Of a stretch of DNA of 64,000 nucleotides, positions 23,643 to 38,200 are shown in pieces. Source of the stretch: Tomocerus qinae. Lineage: Eukaryota > Arthropoda > Collembola > Entomobryomorpha > Tomoceridae. The stretch lies in the NCBI GenBank assembly GCA_020055645.1, contig CM034548.1, positions 42,958,296 to 43,022,295 of the forward strand. The letters are read 5' to 3'. Under the pieces are notes generated by a model. It saw only the letters and a program-made list of their open reading frames with translations, was not told the origin of the DNA and made no database searches. The position numbers and the translations under genes are program-made. Every line of letters begins with the position of its first letter. Within the stretch, counting starts at the first letter, position 1.

Positions 23643-26600
23643 CTACTTAACGTTATCTACAACAAACTTTGGAGAAACAATTTGAATCGAAAGGTTGCAT
23701 TAGTTATGGCTTGCGAGCAATTTTCTGAAAATGATCACAATTTGCCAGCCATTTCCAAGAAGTACTCCAGCCCACTTTCGTTGGATCCTCAAAGTGCTGA
23801 TATAAGAAGGCATGTTTTTGAAAATGTCTATTCATACTTAGAAGCAAATGTAATTTACGGGTAAATTATGCTATGTAATTGTGGCATTCAGTATTCAGTA
23901 CATGCAACATGCTAGCAATTATGGGTTATCAAATCATTTTAATAAAAATGCTCAAAGGAAAAGCTGGGCAACCATTCTCAGTTTCCCTTACATATTTATC
24001 TATAAATTGCAATTACAGAATATTTTGTTAGACCGCACTCGAGTTACAATCACAAGTTTTAATGTCGCGGACTACCAACAATTGGTATTATACTTTATCA
24101 TATGATAGTAAAAGCGAATACATACAAATGACACAGAGTCCTTCTGGTAATTGGACGACATTGTAGGAATGTGAAAACCCATGTTGAATCAATTTGCATG
24201 GACTTATAGGTATTAACTACAACGTACCTGGTAATTAATTGTCATATTTTGACGACAGGATGTGGAACAGGCCTCTATTAGTTTCGATGTACTATAATAC
24301 ATGCACACAATACTATGCTACACACTAGCATAGCATCTGCCGATAAATTCAATTACAAACTCCAGCACACGACTGCGAGGCGTAATTTCCCCAATGACGC
24401 TAAATGTCATCGTAACAAGGCTGTTATATGACTTCTACCACAACTTCCCTATAATTACAGAAAATGCTTTGAGCTATACGAGGTTAAGTAGTATTCATCT
24501 CTTATAGCAATATACATTATGTCCGTTTATGCATGGAATGTCATTTTATTTATTTATATCCACTAAATCTCTTCTTTATACAATCCAGCACTAAGAGCGA
24601 AACCATAATCGCCGTTTCTTTGAAGTTCTCGCTAAAAATCTCCTATTAGATAACAAAATATATTCACGAAAATAAGATAAATCACAGCGACTTATTCATA
24701 ACCAATATGAAATATTAATACTCGTAAATCATATTTAACCAGAGTATGAGCAGGAAATTTAAAACTCTCAATAATTTGAGACTAATTTTTCATTTAGGTA
24801 CAGCCAGCCATATTTTTCATCTTCGTATGGGTACTTTATATAGTAGGAACCACAACAAATATTAACTGGAACATCTAAATAGAAACGCCATAAAAAAAGA
24901 CCTTTCTGATTAAAACATGATATCAATACCTACCTTTGAAATGGAATTTTAGAACACCATTGTTTGTAAAATGATACTCTTCTATTTGCTTTTGCAGTGT
25001 TCCATAATTCAGGTCTGTTCTGAGAGAAATAAATCAAATCAAAGGATATCATTTGCGCCCTCGCATTACATTCATGGTAGGCGTCAAATGCAAATAACTA
25101 TTTAGCCTTATATTGGAGATTATATCTTACTTTGACCATATCATGCGCATGCAATAATTATATCTGTATTTATTATGTGTGCGTCTGTAATTACATGGCA
25201 GGATTCCATTTTTTAAGTAGTTCCTTTACAATACACAAATTCCCTTATCGTTCCCTGATTTATGTTCTAATTCTAATATTGGCAATTAGTAACTTCAAAG
25301 GGATGGAATATTATTTAGCGAACATTATCTACCAACACAGTACGTGAGACACACCAGACCCACAGCTCAGGCAGAATAGAAATCCAAACCAAAATAAAAA
25401 TACTGGTAAGAAATATTGCATATAAAATATTTTCTAGTGTAGATTTCTAGTGAAATGTAGAATGCTATCAAAATCTAAATGCATTTATGTATCTGCTTTT
25501 GATCTTGAATTTTCTTTTTGGTGTTGAAATAATTTTGCATAACATTTATAGTTTACTATAGTCATAGTTTAAAATGTTTTTTTGGGTCATTGAAATCATT
25601 ACAAGTATTACATTGAAAGCAGGGACACGAGAAAATCCTTTTTGTCGATTGATTTGAATAGAGATGAGACAGTATTAACTATGTGCTCCAAATAAAAGAT
25701 AAAAATGAAGGAAGAAGCATCAAGTAGTTATAAATTTCTTCAGAAGTCAGACATCAAACAGCAGAAAAATAGTGTAGACCTTTTTATAATGATAAATAAG
25801 TATAAAGCAGAGTATAATTCAAATAGACGATGACGGTATAGGTATTTTTATGAAATGTAATTGACAGAGTTTTCAAAGAAATGTATGAATATGAAAGACT
25901 TTCTTGGTACCTGAAAACCTATCACTATTTGGAAAATACATTTCTAATAAATAGTACATTATTAAGACATGAGTATGACATGAATATGAGACATGAGTCT
26001 TTACAATGCAACTATCTCCGATTCTTGATAAAAATCTCATATTACCCGCAGTATTATTCATAACGTCTTGATTTTTCCTTTTCTGTACAAATTGTAAAGA
26101 TTTTCTCTGGAAGATTGTAGGTTTCACAATCTGTTTTATATCTATCTGGATAGTTATTGCATATTGTGCTTACAAAGTTTGAGTTATATTACAGATGGCT
26201 TAACTTGATATAAAAATGACAGAATACTGTCTGGCATGGACTAAATAAGTCTTTAATCATCAGTAGTACTTAGAAGGCATTGAGGATAAAAGGGAAAAGA
26301 GAGAAGATAAAAACTATTTCGTGGAGAAAGTCTGTTTGTCAGATAGTCCTTTGATACTACGGCTGAAAAGTCGAGCTGAGAAAATAAAAGAGAGAGCTAA
26401 AGGTTATTACATATTAATAGAGTGAACTTTGGCACTGAAGTAAGTATGTACATCTGTCTGAGATTGTCCTAAGACTTATCGTTAGTCATTTTGTTTGCTA
26501 TCGTTAGTTTCTTGTATATAGAAGACAGACTTTTACAAATGCAGAATGATTAGGTTCATTCTAAGCTTTGACAAAGTTCGGCCGAGGAAAGTAAGTGCAC

Positions 26601-29600
26601 TCCCCGATTTTCTATATCAGAGCAATAATATTTGGTTTCTGATTTTTCCAAGTTTAGTATTTTTCTAGCAACTACTCTTCTATCTACAGCATTACATCCT
26701 TGAAGACTTAGTTTACGGCGTAGATAGAAGTTTGTGAAGAGCGTTATTGTTGGTGTGTCCCTAGTACGGTATAATGTTTACCAAGGAATACAAATGCATG
26801 ACACCCAGTAAGTAAGAATTCTGTTTGAAGAGAAAGTTGTACGTGCCTAGCCATAGAATATTTAGTAGCCACTTATAGCGTAAATAAAATGTTGGCGAGT
26901 GAAACACAAAATAGTCCACTGATTGTGAGTTGAGTGTGAATTATTATTGTAATGGAAGACTCGGAGGCGGGCGGGCGAGTCGGAGACAAAACAACAGAAG
27001 ACAAACAAAATAATATTTTGTTATGTGCATGTACATGAGAGAAAAGAAAATAGAGAGATGTGGCAAGACTTTTTGTGACATCTGTGAATTAGTTTGAGTT
27101 GTGCTGAACTGAAGTGAGTGAACGGTTATGTTGGCTCCTTTCGTCGGTTTACTTCCTCGGCTCTGTCAACTCAACTGACGATGAGTAAAATGCGGACGAC
27201 GGAAGAAAACAAATGATAAATTTTGTTGTCTAAGTTCCGTATGCAAGGAAAGGACTTTTGAGGTTGGCGACTGGAGGAGAATGATTTAGTCCGGCGGCAT
27301 TTCTTTCGCTGCTGTTGCTGTGCGTGATCGCTGAAATGGTAACTAACAAACTCCTTAAATAATAAGTCAGCGTAGTCTCCATTCTTCACAACAGTTATCC
27401 CTCTTATTTACTTACGTACGTAAAAATATCCAGGAATGAAAACAGCCCGAGGGGCGTACAAGGTGCCTGAGCCAAGACTACAACATCCACTCCTATGTAG
27501 AACGCTTTCAATTACTGCAACGAGCACTGTTTTCATGTCACCATCAAAGCAAGTCTTTCTAGAAACTTTCCATTGAAATCTTAAACTAAATCAGACACCA
27601 TACAAAGTGTTCCCTTTTCTGGAACTGAAAGGTTGGAATAACTGACGTAGGAATAGTTAACTTGATTGTTACGTGCTGCCCGGAGCAAACTCTTCATTAG
27701 CTATGGAACCATTCCCAATTTGTTTTCCCCATAGTCTCACAATGCAAAGATAAACATTTTTTGTACTAAAAAGTGTCAGCAATTCTTTGAGTGCATGTAC
27801 ATGGAAAAAATAGTCGAAAAGAGTCTCGTTGTACTTGTTTTTGCATCAGCTGCAGGTTATGTCATCGGGGGCAATTGTAGAGTAGTCCAAATGATGAAAA
27901 TAATGAAGCATGTTGATTCTATCAAGATAAAAAATCTTGAAATTGTAATAATGCCTAATGACAATAGGAGTAGGAGGACAATTAGGGTATTTCTGAATAA
28001 TGGTTTTGGTGGGGGTAAAGTCATAACGGAAAGTGTAGGTGGATGGGACGTTTCCTAACTGATGCGATAATAATACAATTCGGAGAAAGAAAGGCAATCA
28101 AATAAAAAGAGTTAAGACTTGGTTGGCACTGGGTCGTGTTCTTTGGGTTTCTGTCTTGTCCTATTTCCTTGGTTCCTTCCCTCCACTCTTATAATCTCGT
28201 CTCACATGACATGACATTCCGCTGTTAGTGCCATGCATTGTCAAGTCGTCCAAATAAGTTCCCTTCCTTTTCCTTCCAGGGAGAAAGTGAAAAGTTGAGC
28301 GGAGCCGAAAGAGTTTTCCAAGATGAGGATGAGACTTCTTCTTAGATATAGACACTTGCCTCTTTGTGAACATCTCTCTAAGTATAAGACATCCATTCAC
28401 ACACTCCCCTTTTGTCTCAGTCTACTTCTGACTACCCTTCCCTACATCACACTCTGTATCTCAGATATTGTTTTGTTAAGCTACAACTGTCTGCTAGGGA
28501 ACACTGCTAATAATATAAATCCACTCTGGGCAAGTCCAACAACAACTTTTACACCCAGAAAGAAAGTGAAGAAAACATCAATTCCTATTTGACGCATTGA
28601 ATCAAATCTCGTTTTATTACCCAACTAACACTAGCATTCAGGATTTCAGGAAAATCCATACAGCCTACATTAAAAATTTACTCTCCCACGAAATAAGGGC
28701 AAAATGAGTGTACACAACATTTTTCAAATGCCAATTACGACAAGGTATTATGAATACTTTAACTGTAGTACAGGTATCGTACCTGACAAAGAAGACCGAA
28801 AGGGTATGCATTAATCCCATGGGATAGCCAGGCTTTTGAATTTAATTGTCTCCGTAATTTGACACGCAAATTAATGATCTCAAATCACATTCTAAATGTT
28901 CATCACAACTTTGAAGACATTTTTCATTAAATGTTTTATTTTTTAATTTGATGCAAATTTCGTACCATATTGAATAGTATCATTTAACATAAATCCATGT
29001 TCTGCATATTTTTCAAGCCCTTTGTCCGTAATTTGGTAAACGATGTCACTTGTTAGTTTGAATGACATGCGAAAATAAATTGCATGTCGACCAAAGCAGT
29101 TCTGTGATGTTTCGGCTTTGACTTACCATGCCTAAAATTACCTCAGCGTGTATTTATAAAATAACTAGTAATGCACATCATGGTACTTATGATAAACCTT
29201 CAAGGCTACAATGTCTCATTTGGCATAACAAATACATATATTAAATTTGTAAATTATAAAACTAATTTTTAATCCTCGTAAGTAGCATAATGCATAGTGG
29301 GACGAAAAAAATCGTAAAAATTGTGGCAGGTAACATCGGCAGAGTAAATTAAATTTTTGCCACGTAATGCTGACACAAAATTCCATTTCCTAGCAAAAAT
29401 ACATACCTGCCAGCATGCATCTTTTATATAGCATGTTCAGTAGTATTGTCCGTCTAGAAAACTCATTTTCGTTCATGTACCTATACATTATATGTTGCAA
29501 CTTGGACATTTAATTACGTAGAGGACAAGAAGACAGATGGAAGACAATGGGAAATATTACTATAAGAGCATACATATGCTTCCATACATGTGACATTTAT

Positions 29601-32600
29601 TCTTACAGGCAAAATAATGCATTGAGTAGTGGAGTCTAGTAACATGTTTAGGTCAAACAAATCTTTGTGTACGGGTTATATGAAATTCTAGTGACCTTTG
29701 GTAAATCAATAGTCTTAGCTAGGGTTTGATGTAGTAGTAAATTACAACGCCGTATGGTATACGATGCAAAGTCTCGACTATAGAGTAATTACAAATGGAT
29801 ATCTGCTTATCGTGGCGACAAATTCATATATAATTCATGAGAATGGATTCATATATAGGAGTAGTGAGAGTAGGTTGGTAGGAAGCGAGAGGCAAAGTAC
29901 TAGGAGATCTATGTATGTATTATTAACAGGGAATCCAGTTGCAGAAGAAGCAATGAAATAGAATGCAGCATACTAGCATACCTGCAATTGCATGAGTGAA
30001 CCTTGCCTTGGATTGGAAAGGAAAAGTAAGTCACGAAGAGGAAATAATATATAGAGGTGAGCTGTTAGCCAACTAAATTAACGAGCAACACAACGCAACA
30101 GAACTTGAGAATAAAAGACTCGTCTACCTACCCTTCTCTTCTTTGCTTCTCTACTAATTGCAATTGTGGATCTTGTGATTGTTGCGTTTCTGCACTTCAT
30201 AACCACGGAGAACATAAAAAGCTGTTGTGTATAAACATGTAGCCACATTATATTATCTGCATTACATAATAGCGCTTGGGTACATAGCAATTATGTAATT
30301 CCATTGTCGTTGGGGCCAACACACAGTTCTTGTCTTACTTGTCAGATACCTTTAACCAAAAATATTTTTACTAACAATAGCATGATTTGTTTTATTTAAT
30401 ATTTTTAATCCTAATTTCGTTATTTTTCAATTTCGTGGTGACCGATAGCTATATGGATGAAACAGATAAACGGGACTCCCTATGACCATGGTGCGGTGTA
30501 GCCAAAAGTGTTATTAATAATATCATACTGTTTTAACTCTTTGCTCTATCCACTCATACAGTAAACAACAGTAACCACTAACAAAAGATTATAATGCACC
30601 GTGCTTGATTATACTGACACGCTTGCTTACTATTCTTGTTACTAAATGAATACAAATATATTGTGTATATAGGTAGTCGTGTTGTTGCGAATCCTTTTTT
30701 TGTGGAGATGTGATGTATTTAGGTCTACAGGCTTATACTATCACTAGCTCTTCTGCCTTATACCTGAACACAATTAGCGACTAGTGTATTTTATTCATAT
30801 CCTTGCATTTACAACAAACAGAGGTATAATTTAGGCATTAAATATTTACGATGTACTTACGATGGATTCTAGGCTCCGATCTACTCTAAAACAGTATCTA
30901 CTGTGGACTTGTTTATTACTGGTTGTCATCATCTAGGCTGCATAATAATAATTGTCTTTAAGAAGTGTTTGTTCTTTTACACTCACGTAGTATACATATA
31001 CTATATTCAAAAAGCATCACAACTTCAATAAGTAGTGTTATACTTATATCTTATTGCTGTAGTGCAACATATAACTCTATTTAGTGTTCCTTGGGTAATT
31101 TTTATCAAATTAATTAGTGGTACGTGCTATAGCTAGAATACTGCATGGGTAGAACCGTCGGTAAAGTTTGCGGTAAATATAGCTCTGTAGTATATATTTG
31201 CCCGATACTGTTTAGATGCAATGCAGAAGAGTATAGTTTATACCTATGTACTTAGTATTTATGAGGAAGCAAGGGTTTATTATTTAACGAGTAGTCTTCT
31301 TAGACTTGAGTGTTACGATCATTGTTAAATTAAAAGTGAAAAATGCAATTTCTAATAACTATTAGCATGTAGTCGTAATTTACGTGTACTAGTGACTAAT
31401 TTGAATATGGCTAATGTGTATATTTAATAGTTATTACGAGCTGGTAATAACATTCAAGGAGACAAGCAAGAAGGTGTTCATTACATTCTAGTAACCAGCC
31501 AAGAAAAGTATTGAGGAGAGACAAAAAGAGGCAGTTCTGCGAGTGAATTCAGAAGAGTGAAGATGTAGAAGAGAAGTTGACTCACGCAACTGAACAAGTA
31601 CGAAACAGGGAAAATTCGCTGAATCCGAACTTAAGGTAAAAGTTGGGAGTAAATCAAACAAAGTGCACATAGAGGCATTCAATCAATGCGTCTAACTGTT
31701 ACAAGTCTGGAGGAGAGCTAGGATGGCAAATTGGGACTCTGTGTCATAGTGACGGAGTTTTTCCATGAGTAATACACAAGTTAGTGAAGAAGGTTCAAAA
31801 TTCTGCTCATTCATTCATATCGATGCACGGAAAAAGTTTGTCTCTCGCCAAGTACAACATTCATCATTGTGTGTACTCTGTACTTAGGATTTCTCCAACT
31901 GCCACCTACGCATCTCTTCCGTCACATCACTGAGCATCGCACACAAAACTAATCTAAGACAAATGCCATTTAAGAGTGGAGCACTAACAATAGGCGATCT
32001 TCAGTTCCATTAGTGCATCTTCTTTTATGTGTACTTTGGTAGGTGCCTACGTCATACAATCAACTGCCGTATAAATCTTTACTAAAGACACTCCCTCCTC
32101 CTCTCCTTATTTCAAATTCTAATACAAATAGGCTTTATCTTTTCCATTTGAATTTGTTATTCCCCGATTTCCATATCACTGCAATAGACGAAAACGAGAC
32201 CCAGTTTTATACTAAGTAAGTATCCTTCTCAGTGAGTTAGAGCTAGGACACGCTAATGCACACAACTAGATGTAGCCTTGCATTTATCTTCGATTTGGTG
32301 CTCCAGTGTCGTTTCCTCTCCAGACTCGGTGTCTTTGAACACATCCAGGTCAATCAATCACGTTTTATTTACTTAGTGAAGTTACAGAGAAAGTAAATGT
32401 CCCCTCAAACAGACATTCCTACGTCACTCTAATCTCACAAATTCAATTTTCCTTCGTTTTCATTCTGAGCCGGAACTCTTATCGTAAGTAAACTCAGAAT
32501 TGTGAGTAGTAGATACCTAACTCACGTATTTTCCCCGAGATTCTCAATATCCGACATTTCCTAAAGTAATGAAACTCTGGCAAGATGAACTTAGTAAGAC

Positions 32601-34558
32601 TTGACTAGTTACAAGTTGGTAATTACTATATTGTTGTCTTACAGATATAAGTGCATGCATGGAGTATGAGCTGTGTCTGTTATAAGGCAGTCTATGTAGA
32701 TTATACTATTATCTTTTCGACAGGTTAGATATTCTCAACATGTATTCAGCACGGAATTCAATTTAGTGCAGGATGCCAACGACGTGATCTTTCTAAGCTA
32801 CCCAAACCATAAGTCGTGAACGAAGATTAATGTTTGAATTGAATTCGACTCCTTTAATTACACGTACAATAGTGTTCCAAGATATTTTATTAAACCAAGA
32901 ACAAAGGTTCTCTAATTTTACTAATGAAGCACAGAAGGGATAGGATGAAAGATTCACAATTAGTAAATATATGTAGATTAGTTCTTCCTAAGCCATTCAA
33001 CTGATGCAAATAAACGCTTATATAACTATCGTACATGCTGTATGTAGAATCTCATCCTTGTCTTGACATCATTATAAATCTTCATAACTGTTTTATTTGC
33101 GTAGCAAATCATCAGAGAGAATATATTCATAGAAGCATAATATAGTAGCTATAAATAAGATAAATACAAGCTTGAATTATGCTTCAACAAGGCATTGACA
33201 GGATATGAAATATAGAGCTATGATATAACCTGATCCTACTCTAATATGTAATTTGATTCGTATGATTTACCTTGACATGGGCTTTACATGCAAATACAAG
33301 TTTATGTGTTCTATTTATGTTACAGATAGCGGAGGACAGAAAATGTAAACTCATCCTTTCGGTAATGGACTCGCTGCATCATTAATGTAAGTTACCAAAC
33401 AAAAGTTGGTTAGTAGTTTCTATACTTATTATGCAACAAGTTTTTAAAAGTTACCGTCAAGGTAACGGTAAATATTTAAAGAGGAATGTGTGCAAAAAAT
33501 GCTACTAGGCTAATAGCATTGCGACCAGTCACCTATTTACATATTGTTATTTATGCCAGAGGAAAATACATTATTTTTTTGAGATTTTCGCTTTCAAGAG
33601 GCCCGGAGGAAAGTGAAATACTGATCCAATCGAATGGTAGACAGTTTTGGTACAAACAGAAACAATATTTTTATGCCATGGTATTTACATATAAAGCCCC
33701 ATAGGTTCTATCTGTAATATATTGCACGTCGTACTAACCACCCAACCATACCAATAACAAGAACACAAACTTAGAGTGCTTGCAGTAAATGCTGAAAAGG
33801 TGCAGAAGTTTTGGTTACCAGAGGTTTTATTATCACAGCGAGCCAAAGCCAACACTCTCACTCAACTACCAAAACAAACAGTCTTACAGATATTCTATTC
33901 ATCATTGCTAAGATTTTATGTCTACAGATAGTAGTCGCTTACTGGGGTACCTTTACTGTAACATTTTCTCGAGAAATTTCTTCCGTTTTTGTCTGTGCTC
34001 TAAATCCCTCTACTAACTAGTGTCTCATACCTTCTCATAAGCAGAACTGAAAAGTTTTCTAAATTGTTTAAATTTTGAGTACAAATTCAAAGATTTTGTA
34101 CTAAATACGGGGAAAATCACTTATTCTTGTTGATGTAGGCACATTTTAGGAACGTATTCTGAAATTTGGTCGAAGGGGTGCACAAAAAATATTGATATAA
34201 GCCTTTTTGGAAAAAATTCCTCGTTTTCCCAGACTTAAAGGGCGCTGCGCCCCTCGCCCCATCTAGATACGTGCTTACGTGCCTGATACATTTAAGATAC
34301 ATTAAAAAAAGGAAACCCGTCTGTCAAAATTTGTTTAGTATAATATGCAATGTACATCATTGTTACAGGAATGAGATTTAAAAGTTTTGGTATTGTCAAG
34401 TATTAACTATAACTCTTATTGATTTTTAGGAAGACGAAACGTTTGAAGAATCAGGATTTATGCTTAAGCCACGGAGTTTTTTGAAGTTCAAATCAGAAAA
34501 TTTTATTGCACCAGATCTGAATTTGAATTTATTCGAGCAGCATTTGAAAAATTTGTAA
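23643..34558 (+). CDS. Unrecognised gene, 3' exons (partial)
   Basis: Three exons chain in phase. Exon 1 is 23643-23860 (218 nt, after TTTTGTATTAG, donor GTAAAT). Exon 2 is 33599-33680 (82 nt, after CGCTTTCAAG, donor GTATTT). Exon 3 is 34430-34558 (129 nt, after TTGATTTTTAG, ends TAA). Their phases are 0 to 2, 2 to 0, and 0 to stop. The 142-residue product has balanced, charged composition, for example VALVMACEQFSENDHNLPAI, then DPQSADIRRHVFENVYSYLE, then FWYKQKQYFYAMEDETFEE, and ends LFEQHLKNL. It has no signal peptide, membrane span or motif that I can name. An AATAAA lies 85 nt after the stop. Intron 2 carries a copy of the GGCACGTATC repeat. The 5' part is missing; possible upstream exons are at 19.1-22.5 kb. 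I do not recognise the family. Codon composition, splice signals and phase agreement support it, but no homology is available. Confidence 0.45.
23861..33598. other. Long intron or gene-poor stretch
   Basis: If the exons at 23643 and 33599 belong together, this is a 9.7-kb intron. It holds higher-GC patches at about 26.95-27.4 kb and 31.45-31.75 kb. A good acceptor is followed by a short open segment at about 33326 (IAEDRKCKLILS before GTAATG), out of phase with the flanking exons. No transposon with clear ends was found. Confidence 0.4.
27230..27382 (-). CDS. Small ORF with a possible signal peptide, uncertain
   Basis: An ATG in good context (A at -3, G at +4) opens a 50-codon frame inside a higher-GC patch. 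It starts METTLTYYLRSLLVTISAIT, resembling a short secretory leader, followed by a hydrophilic part with an Asn-Ser-Ser site and a Pro-rich end. It stops at TAG 27230-27232. A second frame over the same DNA is also open for about 72 codons with a Gln run, so the coding frame is ambiguous. It could be a micropeptide, a first exon or chance. Confidence 0.2.
   Translation of the reverse strand: METTLTYYLRSLLVTISAITHSNSSERNAAGLNHSPPVANLKSPFLAYGT
34136..34285 (-). mobile_element. Copy of the GGCACGTATC miniature repeat, 150 bp
   Basis: In reverse complement the element starts CAGGCACGTAAGCACGTATC, continues through a G-rich block (GGGGCGAGGGGCGCAGCGCCC region) and ends with an inverted AGAATACGTTCCTAAAATGTGCCTA. 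This matches the plan of the element at 3865-4015. The flanking 8-mers differ, so no target duplication is visible. It lies in the last intron of the unrecognised plus-strand gene. Confidence 0.6.
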
Positions 34559-34642
34559 ATAGTTGTCACAAGTATTGTATCCCGTGGTGTGTAATTAGTA
34601 TTTTACGGTACATAAGGACCGTAAATATGCAGTGCAGAGAAT

Positions 34643-34648
34643 AATAAA
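34643..34648 (+). terminator. Poly(A) signal AATAAA
   Basis: A canonical AATAAA lies 85 nt after the TAA of the exon ending at 34558 and 560 nt before the next gene's ATG. It fits the 3' end of the unrecognised plus-strand gene. Confidence 0.45.
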
Positions 34649-35207
34649 TACATCACACAATCATCACAGTGCATGCAGGCACCACACAGGATTCTCCCTC
34701 GAATGTATTTTGAACTTTTTGGACTAAACTGATGTGAAAACGTGTGGAACGGAAAGAAGCAACTATTTTCTCATGTAATTTCTACATTAAAATATTGTAG
34801 GGAGAGTGTAGGTTCGTTAGGCATGACTCTATATTTTACTGCCGCAAGACATGCAAAAAGATATATTTATGAGCCGATTTATATTGCACACCGGCGAGAA
34901 GATAGTGTCAAGTCAAGTCACCGTTGAAGACAGGCAGGCATTGTAATTCTATGCTATATCTGCTGATTGAAGGGTATGTAATGTAGTAGCAGTAATGGTT
35001 AACACAAAATTGCCTGGAATTGCAACCGACACACAGTATTGAATATCTAACGCCTGTAGGATCCACTAATTTAATCTGTGATGAAAGCTTACAGCGTGAG
35101 GTAGCTGGAAAATTATATGGACAATTGACATTGGATAGCCTAGCCAAACACAAATACGTATATACATATAGTAGTAGTCAGAGACTGAAATAGTGAATCG
35201 AGTCAAA

Positions 35208-38200
35208 ATGGGATTGGACACCGTAGAAAGACTTCGAAAACGGCCGTATCTACTCCTTTTTGCCCTCTGCCTCGTTTTTTTCTATGTGACACCATTGTAC
35301 AAATCTTATAGCATCTACCACGGAATGTGCGAGTCCAAGATCTGCAACCCATTTCCTGCTGTCATGACCTGGTAAGACTTTTTTCTGTTTACGGAATATT
35401 ATGTAAACTGAGTAGGCAGGCAGTCGACATTGTGGATCTACCTTTTGTGTTAACTGGGCAGATTCGTTAGACATAAACATTTAGTTCAATGTCCTTTTAT
35501 AGGAGACAACTTTGCATAATGTAGGGGATAGAGCACTCTAGTCTGGACGTGATGTTGATGATATGGCAAATTAATGAACCTACTGAAAGTTTGTTAGCCC
35601 GTTGAATTCATCTAATTCCATTGTAGAATTTAATCGTTCATTATAATCAATTCTACTTATTACTTTTTGCTACCTAATTTCTATAAATAATTTAAACATA
35701 CAAAAATTCTGCATCTCTGTTGATATGGAATATATAGTCCTATCATCTACTCCGCGTGCAATAGATAACGTCTGCGTTTATCTGCCGTAGAGATCGACCA
35801 GAAATATTTATCTGCTTGTCCATACAGTTAGCTTCCGGTTAGGTGCCTATTCTTAATTACTGAACCGCCACAATGTCCCATGTTGATCCCCACGTAACTG
35901 TACCATGTAAACATTATCTGTCATCGTTATACTAATTTACATCTGTGTAAATAATTACACAGGGTGAGGAGAATTGATTTGACCTAACCAAAACTAAATT
36001 AAGTGCCTTTGAATGCTTTGTCTGTAAATATGCATGTTTTAGCTAATTTGCATTTCTATTATAGAATTTGCGTTCAGTGTTAGATTGACTAAAATTATAA
36101 TAAGTAATATGTCTACTACGGAATATAATTTACATAACTGTTAAATTAAAAAATTCAAGAAGGAAATGCTATTTTCGTCTGGTGTCACGATGAGAATTTT
36201 AACGTTTTAATTTGTGATGCAGAAATCTATTTTTATAGCTCGGTAACGAACTGTAAAGAGAGAATAAACACATCATATCAATAAGTGCAATTGCCACTTT
36301 TGCTCTTTTGCATCTCATTGAGTTTCTAGGCCTGGAAATATTCCCATTTAAATATGTTAATTATATTGCTACTGTCCATTATCCTGTAGTAGTTTGTTAC
36401 TCTATGCTATTGCTCCAATGCATACCAATTCAGTTAAGCAATATGTTCAGCCTGTACTTTAAATACAAATTGGCGTTAGTTCCTGGCTTCTAACAAAAAG
36501 GAGATCTTGACTATAGGTTTATTATTTACAAGCGCTCTTTGTGCATTCTTATGAGTTAGGTACATCAAAGAAGTTTGTGGTGTCGACGTTTTTTATTCCT
36601 AGTTAGTTTTGGAATGATTGAAAAATATGAAACAAATTATTATCAGGAAAAAACATTAAAAACAAATAGGGAAGTGAATGAAATTGTAATCAAATAAACT
36701 CCTTTGAGAATGGAAATGAACAGAATGATTATGAAATTAGAGTTATGCACGATTCTTGTTTGCAAGAAGGTTGCTGGAGGGTAATAAACTTAGCATAGCC
36801 ATAAATGTGGATTAGGAAATCATGTTCATTCTAAATATTTAATGGAAACAAGGTTTATTATTGTGATTCAATAGTCCTGAATGAAGATACTTAATTATCT
36901 CCACCTAACTCGAATTTCTAAGCTGTCTTATTTGAGCTATTTAGAACAAGGAATATAGGCTCTTGTATATTTTAAATGCCTAGTAAATATTTATATCGCT
37001 GCAGCAATACATTTGTCCAGTTTTGACTGATAGTATTTGTACGTACCCGGAGTTAAGACATTAATAGTTCCAAAGTTTAAGTATTTTAATCTTATCAAAT
37101 TCTAACAAACAGCTGTATCACTTATTACGCTATATACACTTTAGCAGAATTTTAATTATCACCTTTGAAAAAATCTTTTAAAAAAATAAAAGGTTATATA
37201 ATGAATTATAAAGGTTTTAGTTGCATGAGGCAATCATTTTGCTGTGCGTGTTAAGATCCAAAAATGCCACTTTAAATTCCCGACTATATCACTTGAAAAT
37301 ATTATGCGTAACTGTAAATTAAATATGAATTCCTCAATTGTACTGACGAACATTTTCTGAATTGCGTATTGTACATAGTAAGGAATGGAATATTAATTGG
37401 AAAGGGAACATTGGTAAATGCTGTAGCTACTTAGGTGCTCTAAGAGGTGCTAAATGTCAATAATATTTTCATGATTAAATAAAAAAGTTCTCAGCATGAG
37501 GTCCGTTCTTTAGGATGTCATGAACATGATTAAAGGAATACGATAAGCATGCACTCCGGAAATGCATAAACCGGGCATTTTAGTGGAGTTGGGTGCTTAA
37601 AGTAAACTGACAAAACTTGTCTCGTTTCATGGGCAGGACTTACTATTATATTGGATGAATAATGGATATGATGGTCTTCGATGTATTGTAATGACTAAAA
37701 ATGTTTTTGTGTAGAAGGTAGTAAAAGTGGGACAAATTGTTATTTTTAGTAGCAAGGGAAGGATATAAACGTATTTTGCATATTTAATAGACGAGAAGCA
37801 GATGACTAAAGAAGCAATAGCCATTAAGTGGCATAGGTATAGATGGTGAAGTTAATAAAATTGATTTTCTGTAAGGAAATGAGTTTTCCATGTCCTGCTG
37901 ACGCGACGCTAGCTATTCTGTTTATTTTCCGATCTAATCAATAGAGTAATCCGTCTTAATCTCAGGTCGCTTAGAAGCGACTACGAAGCAGAGAAAAGCA
38001 ACAAGATGAACTATCGATTTTTATCTTGAAGTAAATAGATTAGTTAGGATGTGCCACGTCTATCTATCACTAAGGTCTTACTCAACGGGGTATATCTTAG
38101 TGCAATATCACACTACACATACAGGCACAGACTAAATGGCACAATCATCCATCCTCTGTCTCCTTCATCCTTCTGTCTGTTGTCCATCCATTGTGTGCAT

